Shown one piece after another: positions 47,503 through 57,138 of a DNA stretch of 64,000 nt. The notes under the pieces were generated by a model. It ran no database searches. It saw nothing but the letters and a program-made list of their open reading frames with translations, and was not told the origin of the DNA. The stretch comes from Streptomyces sp. CBMA152 (GTDB lineage Bacteria; Actinomycetota; Actinomycetes; Streptomycetales; Streptomycetaceae). Each line of letters starts with the position of its first letter. The stretch's first letter is position 1. The position numbers were made by a program, and so were the translations under genes. The stretch covers positions 229,047 to 293,046 of the forward strand of contig NZ_MECJ01000039.1 in assembly GCF_014596475.1 (NCBI RefSeq), read 5' to 3'.

Positions 47503-48663
47503 GTGTCCGCACTGCTGGTGACCGGTGACCGTGACCAGGACCTGCAACTGCGCGGCCTCACCGTCGCCGAGTACCGGTCCTTTCTGGCGACCCGAAGCGG
47601 CGTGAGCTTTCTGCAGCAGCCCTCGTGGGCCGAGGTGAAGGACCAATGGTCCTCGGAAAGGGTCGGTTGGTACCTTGACAACGGGGAATTGAAGGGCGCT
47701 GCGCTCGTTCTCTACCGGCAATTCCCGGGCACCCGGAAATACTTCGCCTATCTGCCGGAGGGGCCCGTCGCCGACTGGGCCGACCCCGAAATGGACCGCT
47801 GGCTCGGCCCGTTGCTGCGCCATCTGCGCCGGGCGGGCGCCTTCGCCGTACGGATCGGGCCCTCGCCCGCGTACCGGCGCTGGAACGCGCCGCTGCTGAA
47901 GTCGGCGACCGGTCCCGGCCGCAAGATCGCTGATGTGCTCGCCAGCGAGGTCGACCCGCTCGGGACCGCCGTCGCCGAGCGGCTGCGGGCGCGCGGCTGG
48001 AAGCGGTGCGGCGGGGACGACGACGGGGACGCGGACGCCCAGCCGCGCTTCGTCTTCCAGGTGCCGCTGGCCGGCCGTGCGCCCGACCAGCTGTGGAGCG
48101 GCCTCAACCAGGAGTGGCGCCGCAATGTGCGCACCGCCAAGAAGGCGGGCGTCCAGGTCCTGGTCGGCGGCGCCGCCGATCTGCCCGAGTTCTACCGGCT
48201 GCTGCGGATCACCGAGGAGCGCGACGGCTTCCGGCTGGGCCGCGACCTCGCGTACTACCAGCGCCAGTACGCCGTGCTCAACGCCGAGCAGCCCGGCCGT
48301 ATGCGGCTCTATCTCGCCGTCCACCAGGGCGAGATCCTGGCCGCCCACACCATGATCAGTACGGGGCGGCGGGTCTGGTACCAGACCGGTGCCTCCGCGG
48401 ACCACCGCCGCGAGGTGCGCCCCAGCAACGCCCTCCAGTGGCAGATGCTGCTGGACGCCCACGCGCTCGGCGCCGAGGTCTACGACATGCGCGGGATACC
48501 CTCGACCCTTGATCCAGACGACCGCCCCTTCGGTTTGCTGCGGTGGAAACTGGGCACCGGCGGACAGGTCGTCGAGACGCTGGGGGAGTGGGAGACACCG
48601 ATGAACGGCACCGCCAACCACGCACTGTACCGCGCGTTCCAGGCCTATCTGGCCCGCCGGTGA
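47503..48663 (+). CDS. femX: FemAB-family peptidoglycan interpeptide bridge enzyme
   Basis: 386 aa. GTG 47503 with GGGAGG upstream. Two GNAT-like domains: SFLQQPSWAEVKDQWSSERV, ALVLYRQFPGTRKYFAYLPE; then LNQEWRRNVRTAKKAGVQVL, YDMRGIPSTLDPDDRPFGLL and RWKLGTGGQVVETLGEWE. FemX adds the first Gly to lipid II using Gly-tRNA, giving the Streptomyces monoglycine bridge. It overlaps murJ by four bases (GTGA), linking bridge formation with lipid II export. Confidence 0.9.
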   Translation: MSALLVTGDRDQDLQLRGLTVAEYRSFLATRSGVSFLQQPSWAEVKDQWSSERVGWYLDNGELKGAALVLYRQFPGTRKYFAYLPEGPVADWADPEMDRWLGPLLRHLRRAGAFAVRIGPSPAYRRWNAPLLKSATGPGRKIADVLASEVDPLGTAVAERLRARGWKRCGGDDDGDADAQPRFVFQVPLAGRAPDQLWSGLNQEWRRNVRTAKKAGVQVLVGGAADLPEFYRLLRITEERDGFRLGRDLAYYQRQYAVLNAEQPGRMRLYLAVHQGEILAAHTMISTGRRVWYQTGASADHRREVRPSNALQWQMLLDAHALGAEVYDMRGIPSTLDPDDRPFGLLRWKLGTGGQVVETLGEWETPMNGTANHALYRAFQAYLARR

Positions 48664-50297
48664 GCGCACAGACCAAGGCCGGGCCCCGGCACGCGGCGAA
48701 GGCGTCGGTCGGGCGCAGCGGCGCCGTGATGGCCGCCGGCTCGATCGTGTCGCGGGCCACCGGGTTCGTGCGCTCGGCGGTGGTCGCGGCGGCCCTCGGC
48801 GTCGGGCTCGTCGGTGACGGTTTCGCGGTCGCCAACAACGTCCCCAACATCCTGTACACCCTGCTCATCGGCGGCACGCTCAACGCGGTCTTCGTACCTG
48901 AACTGGTCCGCGCCGCCAAGGAACACAGCGACGGCGGCGCCGCCTACACCGACCGGCTGCTCACCGCCTGCACCGCCGCCCTGGTCGTCATCACGGCGGC
49001 GGCGGTGGCGGCCGCGCCCGCCATCGTCGGCCTCTACACCGACTACACCGGCGCCCAGGCCGACCTGACCCTCGCCTTCGCCCGCTACTGCCTGCCGCAG
49101 ATCCTCTTCTACGGCCTGTTCACGCTGCTGGGCCAAGTCCTCAACGCGCGCGGCCGGTTCGGCGCGATGATGTGGACGCCGGTCCTCAACAACGTCGTCG
49201 TCATCGCGGTGTTCGGGCTCTACCTCGCCACCGCCGGCACGGCGGGCAACACCCTGAGCGCCGCCGACACCCGGCTGCTCGGCTGGGGCACCACCGCCGG
49301 GATCGCCGTCCAGGCGCTCGCCCTGGTCCCGGCGCTGCGCGCGGCCCGGTTCCGCTGGCGGCCCCGCTTCGACTGGCGCGGCAGCGGCATCACCCGCCCG
49401 CTGCGCTCGGCGGGCTGGCTGGTGCTCCTGGTGCTGACCAACCAGATCGCGTACTGGGTGGTCACCACGCTCTCCACCCGGGCCGGTCAGCATGCCCACA
49501 CCGAGGGCGTGGCGGGCGGCGCGGGCTATGCCGCGTACACCAACGCGTATCAGCTGTGGGTGGTGCCGCACGGCATCGTCACCGTCTCGCTGCTCACCGC
49601 GCTGATGCCGAGGATGAGCCGGGCGGCCGCCGACGACGACCCGGCGGCGGTGCGGCGCGATCTCTCCTACGGGCTTCGCACCAGCGCCGCGATGATCGTC
49701 CCGGCCGCGTGCGCGCTGCTCGCGCTCGCGCCGTGGGTGATGGGCGCGGTCTTCGGGTACGCGCGCACCGGCCCCGACGACGTGGCGGTGATGGCGGGGA
49801 TGCTGCAGGCGTTCGCGCCGGGGCTGATCGCCTTCTCCGGGCAGTACGTGCTCTCGCGCGGGTTCTACGCGCTGGGCGACACCCGCACCCCGTTCCTGCT
49901 GAACCTGGTCATCGCCGGGTGCAACGCCGGGTTCTCGGCGCTCGCCTATGTGGTGCTGCCCGCGCGCTGGGCGGTGACGGGGATGGCCGGGGCGTACTCG
50001 CTCGCCCTGTTCATCGGGCTCGCGGTCACCGCGTACACCCTCAACCGCAGGCTGGGCGGCGGCGGGCTGCTGCGCTCACCCGCCCTTGGCGCCCACGGCC
50101 GGCTGCTGCTCGGCTGCGCGCCCGCGGCCCTGCTCGGTTACGGGGCCGCCCGCGCGGCCGACCGACTCGGCGACTTCGCGGCGGCCGGGGCCGGTGCCGC
50201 GGTGCTCCTGGTGACGGTGGCGCTGCTCGCCCGCCCGCTGCGGCTCGACGGCATCAACGACATGGTCGGCAAACTGCGGGGCGGCCGGGGCCGCTGA
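48660..50297 (+). CDS. murJ: Lipid II flippase MurJ-like
   Basis: 545 aa with about 14 TM helices. MVF signatures: SIVSRATGFVRSAVVAAALG, VANNVPNILYTLLIGGTLNA, FVPELVRA, QILFYGLFTLLGQVLNARGR, PVLNNVVVIAVF. Lipid-linked peptidoglycan precursor export is the established family function. Streptomyces often carry several paralogues, so this may not be the essential copy. Confidence 0.88.
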   Translation: MSAQTKAGPRHAAKASVGRSGAVMAAGSIVSRATGFVRSAVVAAALGVGLVGDGFAVANNVPNILYTLLIGGTLNAVFVPELVRAAKEHSDGGAAYTDRLLTACTAALVVITAAAVAAAPAIVGLYTDYTGAQADLTLAFARYCLPQILFYGLFTLLGQVLNARGRFGAMMWTPVLNNVVVIAVFGLYLATAGTAGNTLSAADTRLLGWGTTAGIAVQALALVPALRAARFRWRPRFDWRGSGITRPLRSAGWLVLLVLTNQIAYWVVTTLSTRAGQHAHTEGVAGGAGYAAYTNAYQLWVVPHGIVTVSLLTALMPRMSRAAADDDPAAVRRDLSYGLRTSAAMIVPAACALLALAPWVMGAVFGYARTGPDDVAVMAGMLQAFAPGLIAFSGQYVLSRGFYALGDTRTPFLLNLVIAGCNAGFSALAYVVLPARWAVTGMAGAYSLALFIGLAVTAYTLNRRLGGGGLLRSPALGAHGRLLLGCAPAALLGYGAARAADRLGDFAAAGAGAAVLLVTVALLARPLRLDGINDMVGKLRGGRGR

Positions 50298-50365
50298 GGC
50301 GGTCCGGTACTGCCGGGACATCCGGGTCAACTGAGCCCTACGAGACTGCTGGGATACTGATCTTC

Positions 50366-51049
50366 ATGCCACGCGTGCTGCTCATCGAGGACGACCCCTC
50401 CGTACGGGAAGGGGTCGAGCTGGGCCTGCGCAGGCGCGGCCACGAGGTGAGCGCCGCCGAGACCGGCGAGGCCGGACTGGCGGCGCTCAGGACGTTCCAG
50501 CCCGAACTGGTCCTGCTCGACCTGATGCTGCCCGGTATCAACGGCGTACAGGTCTGCCGGAAGATACGCGAGACCAGCCAGCTGCCGATCATCATGCTCA
50601 CCGCGCGCGGCGACGACTTCGACGTGGTGGTCGGCCTGGAGGCGGGCGCGGACGACTACATCGTCAAGCCCGCCCGCACCGAGGTCATCGAGGCGCGCAT
50701 CCGGGCCGTACTGCGTCGGCTCGCGGACCCGGGCGGGCGGCCCGGCCTGGAGTTCCACGGCGAACTCGCCCTGGACCGGGCCGGTCTGACCGCCGCCAAG
50801 TCCGGCGAGCGGGTGGCGCTCGCGCCCTCCGAGCTGAAGCTGCTGCTGCATCTCGCCGCCTCGCCCGAGCAGGTCTTCAGCCGCCAGCAGCTGCTCGAAT
50901 CGGTGTGGGAGCACAGCTACCACGGCGATGCCCGGCTCGTCGACGCCTGTGTACGGCGGCTGCGGCACAAGATCGAGGACGTGCCCGGCAGCCCGCTCTA
51001 CATCCAGACCGTGCGCGGCTTCGGCTACCGCTTCGGCCCCCTGCAGTGA
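50366..51049 (+). CDS. OmpR-family response regulator
   Basis: 227 aa. Receiver domain with acidic pair EDD (8-10), phospho-acceptor in LVLLDLMLPGINGVQVCRKI, Thr in MLTARGDD, Lys in DYIVKPARTEVIEARIRAVL. C-terminal winged helix ELKLLLHLAASPEQVFSRQQ, LVDACVRRLRHKIED, VRGFGYRF. GATACT about 13 bases before the ATG may be a -10. Coupled to the kinase at 51046. Confidence 0.95.
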   Translation: MPRVLLIEDDPSVREGVELGLRRRGHEVSAAETGEAGLAALRTFQPELVLLDLMLPGINGVQVCRKIRETSQLPIIMLTARGDDFDVVVGLEAGADDYIVKPARTEVIEARIRAVLRRLADPGGRPGLEFHGELALDRAGLTAAKSGERVALAPSELKLLLHLAASPEQVFSRQQLLESVWEHSYHGDARLVDACVRRLRHKIEDVPGSPLYIQTVRGFGYRFGPLQ

Positions 51050-52518
51050 CCGGTCCCTTCCGGATACGCAGGCTCAGGCGGGCCGGGCGGCTCGGGCTGC
51101 GGGCCCGGCTGATCGCCGCGTTCTTGCTGGTCGCCGCCATCGCCGCGGGCACCACCGCGACCCTGATCTACCAGGAGGCGCGCTCGGCCATCCTCCAGCA
51201 GGCCCAGGACACGGCGGTCGCCCAGCTGCGCGACCAGATCGGCGCCCAGACGGTCAAGCTGCCGATGACCCGCACCTCGCTGCGCGAACTCAGCCTCGCC
51301 GTGGGCCGCCAGGGCAAGCCGCACCCCTGGTACGTGTTCGCCGAGTACGGCACGCTGCGCGCCTCCAACGTCAGCCAGACCACGTCCGGCGTCCTCACCG
51401 ACGACCTGCGCCGCCGTGCCCGCGCCAATCCTCACGGCGCCTTCCAGCGGGTGGTCAAGGACGGCCAGCCCTGGCTCACTGTCGGTATGCCGGTGATGCT
51501 CGGCGTGGCGGGGCAGGATCGGGCGCAGCCCACCGGGATCACGGTGTACGCGGTGATGCCGCTCAGCACCGAGGAGGGGAACGTCCAGGCGATGGTCACC
51601 GCTGCCCGCGACGGCGCGCTGCCCGCGCTCGCCGTCGCCCTGGTGCCCGCGCTGCTCGCCGCCCGCAGCGTGCTGCGGCCGGTCCGCGATCTGCGGCGGG
51701 CCGCCAGCAGCATGGGCAAGGGCCGCCTGGACACCCGTATCGAGGTGAAGGGATCGGACGAACTCGCCGATCTGGCCTGGACGTTCAACGAGTCGGCCGA
51801 GGCGCTGGAGCGGTCCGTCGAGGAGCTCCAGAAGGCCGAGGCCCGGGCCCGCAGGTTCGCCTCCGACGTCTCGCACGAGCTGCGCACCCCGCTCGCCGGG
51901 ATGCTCGCCGTCACCGAGGTCCTGGACGAGGACGCCGACCGGCTCGACCCCGACACGGCGGCCGCGGTCCGACTCGTCTCCGCCGAGACCGGCAAACTCG
52001 CCACCCTCGTCGAGGACCTGATGGAGATCTCCCGCTTCGACGCCAAGGCCGCCGAGCTCAACCTCGACGAGGTCGACGTCGCCGAGACGATCCGCAAGAC
52101 CCTCCAGAACCGGCGCTGGGAGGAGCAGGTGGGGGCCGAACTGCCGCACGGGATACGGGCGATGCTCGACCCCAGGCGCTTCGACATCGTCGTCGCCAAC
52201 CTCGTCGGCAACGCGCTGCGGCACGGCACCGCCCCGGTCCGGGTGACGCTGCGCGCCGACCGCGACCGGCTGGTGACCGAGGTGACGGACGGCGGCCCCG
52301 GGATCGCCCCGGCCGTGCTGCCGCACATCTTCGACCGGTTCTACAAGGCCGACGCCGCCCGCACCCGCTCGGCGGGCAGCGGGCTCGGGCTCGCGATCAC
52401 CCTGGAGAACGTACGGCTGCACGGTGGTACGGTCCGGGCGGCGAACGGGCCCGACGGGGGCGCGGTGTTCACCGTCGAACTGCCGTTGCGGCCGCCGGGG
52501 GAGGAGGAGCCGTCATGA
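51046..52518 (+). CDS. Sensor histidine kinase
   Basis: 490 aa. GTG 51046 overlaps the regulator stop. TM1 (LIAAFLLVAAIAAGTTATLI), an extracellular domain of about 140 residues, TM2 (LPALAVALVPALLAARSVL), HAMP, dimerisation helix with ASDVSHELRTPLAGMLAV (phospho-His), then N box NLVGNALRHG, DGGPGIAP and SGLGLAI. Ligand unknown. It is followed by a lipoprotein in ATGA overlap, as in cell-envelope stress systems (CseBC with lipoprotein CseA). Confidence 0.95.
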   Translation: MTGPFRIRRLRRAGRLGLRARLIAAFLLVAAIAAGTTATLIYQEARSAILQQAQDTAVAQLRDQIGAQTVKLPMTRTSLRELSLAVGRQGKPHPWYVFAEYGTLRASNVSQTTSGVLTDDLRRRARANPHGAFQRVVKDGQPWLTVGMPVMLGVAGQDRAQPTGITVYAVMPLSTEEGNVQAMVTAARDGALPALAVALVPALLAARSVLRPVRDLRRAASSMGKGRLDTRIEVKGSDELADLAWTFNESAEALERSVEELQKAEARARRFASDVSHELRTPLAGMLAVTEVLDEDADRLDPDTAAAVRLVSAETGKLATLVEDLMEISRFDAKAAELNLDEVDVAETIRKTLQNRRWEEQVGAELPHGIRAMLDPRRFDIVVANLVGNALRHGTAPVRVTLRADRDRLVTEVTDGGPGIAPAVLPHIFDRFYKADAARTRSAGSGLGLAITLENVRLHGGTVRAANGPDGGAVFTVELPLRPPGEEEPS

Positions 52519-52988
52519 GACGCGGACGTGCCGCCCTGCTGTTCCCGGCGCTGCTCCTGGTGGCCGGGTGCGGTATCCGCTCCACCGATGTCGTCGAGGT
52601 GGGCGACCCGGCCTTCGCGAAGGTGGCTCCGGCCGGCCCCGACGGCACCACCTTGTACTTCAAGGGCCCGAACGGACTGCTGCCGGTGGTCCGGGCCGAG
52701 GCCCGAGTGCCGGGCCATGCCGTCATGCTGCTCCTGAACGGCCCCACCGAGGCCGAGAAGGACGCGGGGCTCGACACCGAACTGCCCCACTACTACGGCG
52801 GGCTGGGCATCGGCAAGGACGGCGCGAGCATGACGATCCGGATGGAGCGGGCCGTGCTCGACTTCTCGGCCCTCGCCCGGGAGCAACTGGTGTGCACGGC
52901 GTCGCACACGGTGTCCCCGGACGAGCACGTCACGGTGACGGTGATGGGCAACGACGGGAAACTGGGCCCCGCGAGCTGCCCGTTCTGA
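52515..52988 (+). CDS. Lipoprotein partner of the two-component system
   Basis: 157 aa. Signal with lipobox VAGC (Cys19), mature part GIRSTDVVEVGDPAFAKVAP, TTLYFKGPNGLLPVVRAEAR, VMLLLNGPTEAEKDAGLDTE, VLDFSALAREQLVCTASHTV: GerMN-like strand pattern. Translationally coupled to the kinase; it probably modulates the sensor from the outer membrane face. Confidence 0.85.
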   Translation: MRRGRAALLFPALLLVAGCGIRSTDVVEVGDPAFAKVAPAGPDGTTLYFKGPNGLLPVVRAEARVPGHAVMLLLNGPTEAEKDAGLDTELPHYYGGLGIGKDGASMTIRMERAVLDFSALAREQLVCTASHTVSPDEHVTVTVMGNDGKLGPASCPF

Positions 52989-53052
52989 GGCCCGGATGCC
53001 GCCGTGGGCGGGTGGTCTTGTGGGCGGCGCCCGCCCGCGTCACCTTGGTGCG

Positions 53053-54312
53053 ATGAGTGATCTGCCGGATGTCTTCGACCCGCGCCGGTACGCGGCCGGA
53101 CCGCCGTACGACGACTACCGGGAGCTGCGCGAGCGGCATCCGGTGGCGTGGCAGGAGGAGTACGAGGTGCTCGGCTGGCCCGCCGGGCCCGGCTTCTGGG
53201 CGGTCACCCGCCACGCCGACGTCGTACGGGTACTCAAGGACGCGGCCACGTACTCCTCCGCGCTCGGCGCCACCCAGATCCGCGACCCCGCCCCCGACGA
53301 CCTGCCGTTCATCCGGCGCATGATGCTCAACCAGGACCCTCGACGCGGTGCGAGCGCGGCGGACACCCATGACCACGGCAGGCTGCGGCGCCTGGTGAGC
53401 CGCGCCTTCACGCCCGGGCGCATCGACCGCTTCGAGACGGCGGTACGGGCCCGGGCGCGCACCCTCCTCACGGCGGCCCGGGACGGAGCCGAGGGCGGGG
53501 TGTTCGACCTGGTCACCGACGTCACCGACGACTACGCGCTGCTCAACCTCGCCGATCTGCTCGGGGTACCGGGCACCGACCGGGGGCTGCTCCTGGAGTG
53601 GACCGAGCGGGTCATCGGCTACCAGGACCCGGACGAGCCGCCGGTCCTCGGCCCCGACGGGCGGCCGGTCAACCCGCGCTCGCCCGCGATGCTGCGCGAG
53701 ATGTTCGCGTACGCCCAGGAGCTCGCCGCGTACAAGCGGCGCGAGCCCGCCGACGACATCATGACCTCGCTGGCGCACTGTGAACTGCGGGACGCCGAGC
53801 TGGAGATGTTCTTCTTCCTGCTGACCGTGGCGGGCAACGACACCGTACGCAGCGCCGCGCCCGGCGGCTTCCTGGCACTCGCCGAGCACCCGGACCAGCG
53901 GCGCGCACTGCGGGCGGGCGAGGTGGCGCTCGACACCGCCGTCGACGAACTCCTGCGGTGGCACCCGCCGGTCCTCACCTTCCGCCGCACCGCCGCCGTG
54001 GACACGGTCCTCGCCGGGCAGCGGATCAGGGCCGGGGGCAAGGTCGTCGTCTTCCACGCCTCCGCCAACCACGACGAGCGGGTCTTCACCGCACCCCACC
54101 GCCTGGACCTCGCCCGCACCCCCAACCCCCATGTCTCCTTCGGTGACGGCCCCCACGTCTGCCTGGGCGCCCACTTCGCCCGGCTCCAACTGCGCGTACT
54201 GCACGAGGAGGCACTGCGCCTGTTCCCCGAGCTCGCCCTGGCCGGACCGCCGCGCAGGCTGGTCTCCAACTTCATCAACGGGGTGAAGTCGCTTCCCCTG
54301 TACGGGAGATGA
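53053..54312 (+). CDS. Cytochrome P450
   Basis: 419 aa. I-helix LLTVAGNDTVRSAAPGG with the usual acid-alcohol pair Asp-Thr, ExxR in DELLRWHPPV, heme loop SFGDGPHVCLGAHFARLQL. Sequence such as MLNQDPRRGASAADTHDHGR and SFINGVKSLPLYGR-type ending resembles CYP142/CYP125-like sterol or fatty-acid P450s. The substrate is not known and no ferredoxin is adjacent. Confidence 0.93.
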   Translation: MSDLPDVFDPRRYAAGPPYDDYRELRERHPVAWQEEYEVLGWPAGPGFWAVTRHADVVRVLKDAATYSSALGATQIRDPAPDDLPFIRRMMLNQDPRRGASAADTHDHGRLRRLVSRAFTPGRIDRFETAVRARARTLLTAARDGAEGGVFDLVTDVTDDYALLNLADLLGVPGTDRGLLLEWTERVIGYQDPDEPPVLGPDGRPVNPRSPAMLREMFAYAQELAAYKRREPADDIMTSLAHCELRDAELEMFFFLLTVAGNDTVRSAAPGGFLALAEHPDQRRALRAGEVALDTAVDELLRWHPPVLTFRRTAAVDTVLAGQRIRAGGKVVVFHASANHDERVFTAPHRLDLARTPNPHVSFGDGPHVCLGAHFARLQLRVLHEEALRLFPELALAGPPRRLVSNFINGVKSLPLYGR

Positions 54313-54314
54313 CC

Positions 54315-55058
54315 TCAGCCCGCCGCCCGGTGCGAGGTGCGGACTGGAGGGGCGGGAGCGAGGGCGGCGCGGGTGACGTCCGCGACGACCTCCACCACGT
54401 CCGGGCCGTAGGCGAGCGAGTTGACGACCTTCAGGAGCAGGCAGAAGGAGCCGTTGCCGTGCTTGCGGGCCAGCTTCTCGTGGTTGCGGGCGAGATAGCG
54501 GGTGGCGGCCTGGTTGGTGATGGCGCGCTGGCCGCAGAAGAGGAAGACGGGCCGGCCGTTCTGCCCGGCGGTGACCCGGGCGAGGATGACGTACTCGGCG
54601 ACCCCGCCCTCCACCCGGTAGCGCTCGCTGCCGATCGTGAACGAGCCCCGGTCCGGGCCGGGTTCGGTGTCCACGTTCATCGAGACGCCGGGCAGCAGGG
54701 AGGCCAGATGCGCGGCCATCCGCCTGTTTGAGTACGGCCCCCCGAGACAGAACTCCGTGCGCTCGCCGAAGCCCTGCTGGGTCATGTCGTGCTGGACTAT
54801 CTGGGCGTGCGCCCCGCAGTCCTTGATGAGCGAGGAGAGTTCGAGCAGCGCGAACACGTCGAACCGGTGCACGGCGCCCTCGGCCCCCGCGTCCCGGTTG
54901 ACCACCAGCAGGCACTCGGAGTGGTCGGGCAGGCCGAAGAAGGTCTGCTTGCGGCGGAGTTTGCGTTTCCAGAGGTAGGTACGGGTGAGCCAGCCCAGCG
55001 AGGCGCTGACGCCCGCCGCGACCACACCCAGCACGATATTGCGTACGTCGTCGTTCAT
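54315..55058 (-). CDS. Membrane-anchored conserved hypothetical protein
   Basis: 247 aa. One N-terminal membrane segment (IVLGVVAAGVSASLGWLT) followed by a basic stop-transfer and a soluble Rossmann-like domain: HSECLLVVNRDAGAEGAVHR, DVFALLELSSLIKDCGAHAQ, ERTEFCLGGPYSNRRMAAHL, EYVILARVTAGQNGRPVFLF, CGQRAITNQAATRYLARNHE. The last motifs resemble a nucleotide-binding SLOG-type fold. Conserved in Streptomyces; function unknown. Confidence 0.75.
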   Translation of the reverse strand: MNDDVRNIVLGVVAAGVSASLGWLTRTYLWKRKLRRKQTFFGLPDHSECLLVVNRDAGAEGAVHRFDVFALLELSSLIKDCGAHAQIVQHDMTQQGFGERTEFCLGGPYSNRRMAAHLASLLPGVSMNVDTEPGPDRGSFTIGSERYRVEGGVAEYVILARVTAGQNGRPVFLFCGQRAITNQAATRYLARNHEKLARKHGNGSFCLLLKVVNSLAYGPDVVEVVADVTRAALAPAPPVRTSHRAAG

Positions 55059-55173
55059 GAGCGGGCATGTTAGCGGGCGTTGGATGTCATGTTCGTGTCG
55101 CGTCGGTCGCGGTCCTGACGCGGCGCCCGGGGCGGCGTTACGCTGCGCGGACGTTCACACCCAGGAGGTACGC

Positions 55174-56970
55174 ATGCGTCGCTCCGCCGTCCGCAGTCTC
55201 TCGGTACTGGCCGTCGCCGCGGCCGTGGCGGCCTCGGTCGCGGCCGCCCCGCCGGGCACCGCGCCACCGCCGGTGAAGGCGCCGGAGGCGGTGGGGTACG
55301 GAGGCGCGGTCGCCAGCGTCGACGTGGACGCCACCGCCGCCGGTATCGACGTCCTCAAGCACGGCGGCAACGCGGTGGACGCCGCCGTCGCCACGGCCGC
55401 CGCCCTCGGCGTCACCGAGCCGTACTCGTCGGGCATCGGCGGCGGCGGGTACTTCGTCTACTACGACGCCAAGTCCCGCACCGTGCACACCCTCGACGGC
55501 CGCGAGACCGCCCCGCACTCCGCCACCTCCTCGCTGTTCCTGGAGAACGGCAAGCCGCTGGCGTTCCCGGACGCGGTGACCAGCGGGCTCAGCGTCGGCA
55601 CCCCCGGCACCGCGGCCACCTGGGACGCGGCGCTCGACGCCTGGGGCTCCAAGCCGCTGAGCCGGCTGCTCAAGCCCGCCGAGCGCCTGGCGCGCGACGG
55701 ATTCACCGTCGACTCCACGTTCCGCCAGCAGACCGCCGACAACCAGGCCCGGTTCGCCGACTTCCCCGCCACCGCCAAGCTCTTCCTGCCGGGCAGCCAG
55801 TTGCCGGCGGTCGGCTCGAAGCTGAAGAACCCCGATCTCGCGCGCACCTACGAGGAGTTGGGCCGCAAGGGCGTCGACGCGATCTATGGCGGCGACCTCG
55901 GCCGGGACATCGTGAGAACCGTCCGCAAGCCCCCGGTCGCCCCCGGCTCCAAGCGGGTGGCGCGTCCGGGCGACCTCACCGCGAAGGACCTGCGGTCGTA
56001 CGAGGTGAAGCGGCAGGCCCCGACGAAGGTGGGCTACCGGGGGCTGAACGTGTACAGCATGGCGCCCTCCTCGTCCGGTGGCACCACGGTCGGCGAGGCG
56101 CTCAACATCCTGGAGCACACCGACCTCTCCAAGGCGTCCGAGGTGCAGTATCTGCACCACTACATCGAGGCGAGCCGGGTCGCGTTCGCGGACCGGGGCC
56201 GCTGGGTCGGCGACCCGGCGTTCGAGGACGTGCCGACCAAGGGCCTGCTCTCGCAGAAGTTCGCCGACTCGCGCGCCTGTCTGATCAGCGACACCAAGGC
56301 GCTCACCAGCCCGCTGGCACCCGGCGACCCCCGCCACCCGGCGTCGTGCGCCACCTCGGGCCAGGCGTCGCCCACCACGTACGAGGGCGAGAACACCACG
56401 CATCTGACGGTGGCCGACAAGTGGGGCAACATCGTCTCGTACACGCTCACCATCGAGCAGACCGGTGGCAGCGGCATCACGGTGCCGGGGCGGGGCTTCC
56501 TGCTCAACAACGAGCTCACCGACTTCTCGTTCGCCCCGGCCAACCCGGCCGTCCACGACCCGAACCTGCCCGGCCCCGGCAAGCGGCCGCGCTCCTCGAT
56601 GTCGCCGACGATCGTGCTCGACGGGCACGGCCGCCCGGTCCTCGCGCTCGGCTCGCCGGGCGGCGCGACCATCATCACCACCGTGCTCCAGTCGCTGATC
56701 AACCGGCTCGACCGGCATCTGCCGCTGGTGGACGCGATCGCCGCCCCGCGCGCCAGCCAGCGCAACGCGGCGACGACCGAACTGGAACCCGCGCTCTTCA
56801 ACAGCCCGCTCAAAACCCAACTCCAGGCGCTGGGGCAGGCGTTCACGCTCAACCCGGAGATCGGCGCGGCGACCGGGGTGGAACGGCTGGCGGACGGCCG
56901 CTGGGTCGCGGCCGCCGAGAAGGTCCGGCGCGGCGGCGGCTCGGCGATGGTGGTGCGCCCGGCCGGGTGA
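55174..56970 (+). CDS. ggt: Gamma-glutamyltransferase
   Basis: 598 aa secreted precursor with AGGAGG before ATG 55174. Signal peptide (VLAVAAAVAASVAA). GGNAVDAAVATAAALGVTEP, SSGIGGGGYFVYYD and the autocleavage nucleophile Thr in ENTTHLTVADKWGNIVSYTL, then NNELTDFSF, RPRSSMSPTIVLD and ALGSPGGATIITTVLQ are the expected Ntn-hydrolase motifs. It cleaves glutathione and gamma-glutamyl amides outside the cell. Followed by a terminator (57011-57042). Confidence 0.95.
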   Translation: MRRSAVRSLSVLAVAAAVAASVAAAPPGTAPPPVKAPEAVGYGGAVASVDVDATAAGIDVLKHGGNAVDAAVATAAALGVTEPYSSGIGGGGYFVYYDAKSRTVHTLDGRETAPHSATSSLFLENGKPLAFPDAVTSGLSVGTPGTAATWDAALDAWGSKPLSRLLKPAERLARDGFTVDSTFRQQTADNQARFADFPATAKLFLPGSQLPAVGSKLKNPDLARTYEELGRKGVDAIYGGDLGRDIVRTVRKPPVAPGSKRVARPGDLTAKDLRSYEVKRQAPTKVGYRGLNVYSMAPSSSGGTTVGEALNILEHTDLSKASEVQYLHHYIEASRVAFADRGRWVGDPAFEDVPTKGLLSQKFADSRACLISDTKALTSPLAPGDPRHPASCATSGQASPTTYEGENTTHLTVADKWGNIVSYTLTIEQTGGSGITVPGRGFLLNNELTDFSFAPANPAVHDPNLPGPGKRPRSSMSPTIVLDGHGRPVLALGSPGGATIITTVLQSLINRLDRHLPLVDAIAAPRASQRNAATTELEPALFNSPLKTQLQALGQAFTLNPEIGAATGVERLADGRWVAAAEKVRRGGGSAMVVRPAG

Positions 56971-57010
56971 TTAATCGTCATAACCCGTCCGCCGGGCGGG
57001 TGAAGGGGGC

Positions 57011-57042
57011 GCGGCCCTCGTCCGACTACGGACGGGGGCCGC
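57011..57042 (+). terminator. Terminator after ggt
   Basis: GCGGCCCTCGTCCG (57011-57024) pairs with CGGACGGGGGCCGC (57029-57042) with one G-U pair; loop ACTA. Confidence 0.7.
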
Positions 57043-57107
57043 GTTCCATGTGATGCGGGTGGGGTTGACGCGCTCATGCAAACGGGTCAGATGGTGCGCG
57101 TCAGGTA

Positions 57108-57120
57108 AGGAAACTTTCCT
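57108..57120 (+). promoter_or_regulatory. Palindromic operator before the chitosanase
   Basis: AGGAAACTTTCCT, a perfect 13-base palindrome 18 bases before GTG 57139. Streptomyces GH75/GH46 chitosanase genes are repressed by the ROK-family CsnR through a GAAA.TTTC palindrome, which this resembles. Confidence 0.65.
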
Positions 57121-57138
57121 AACAGAAGGGTCCCCCAC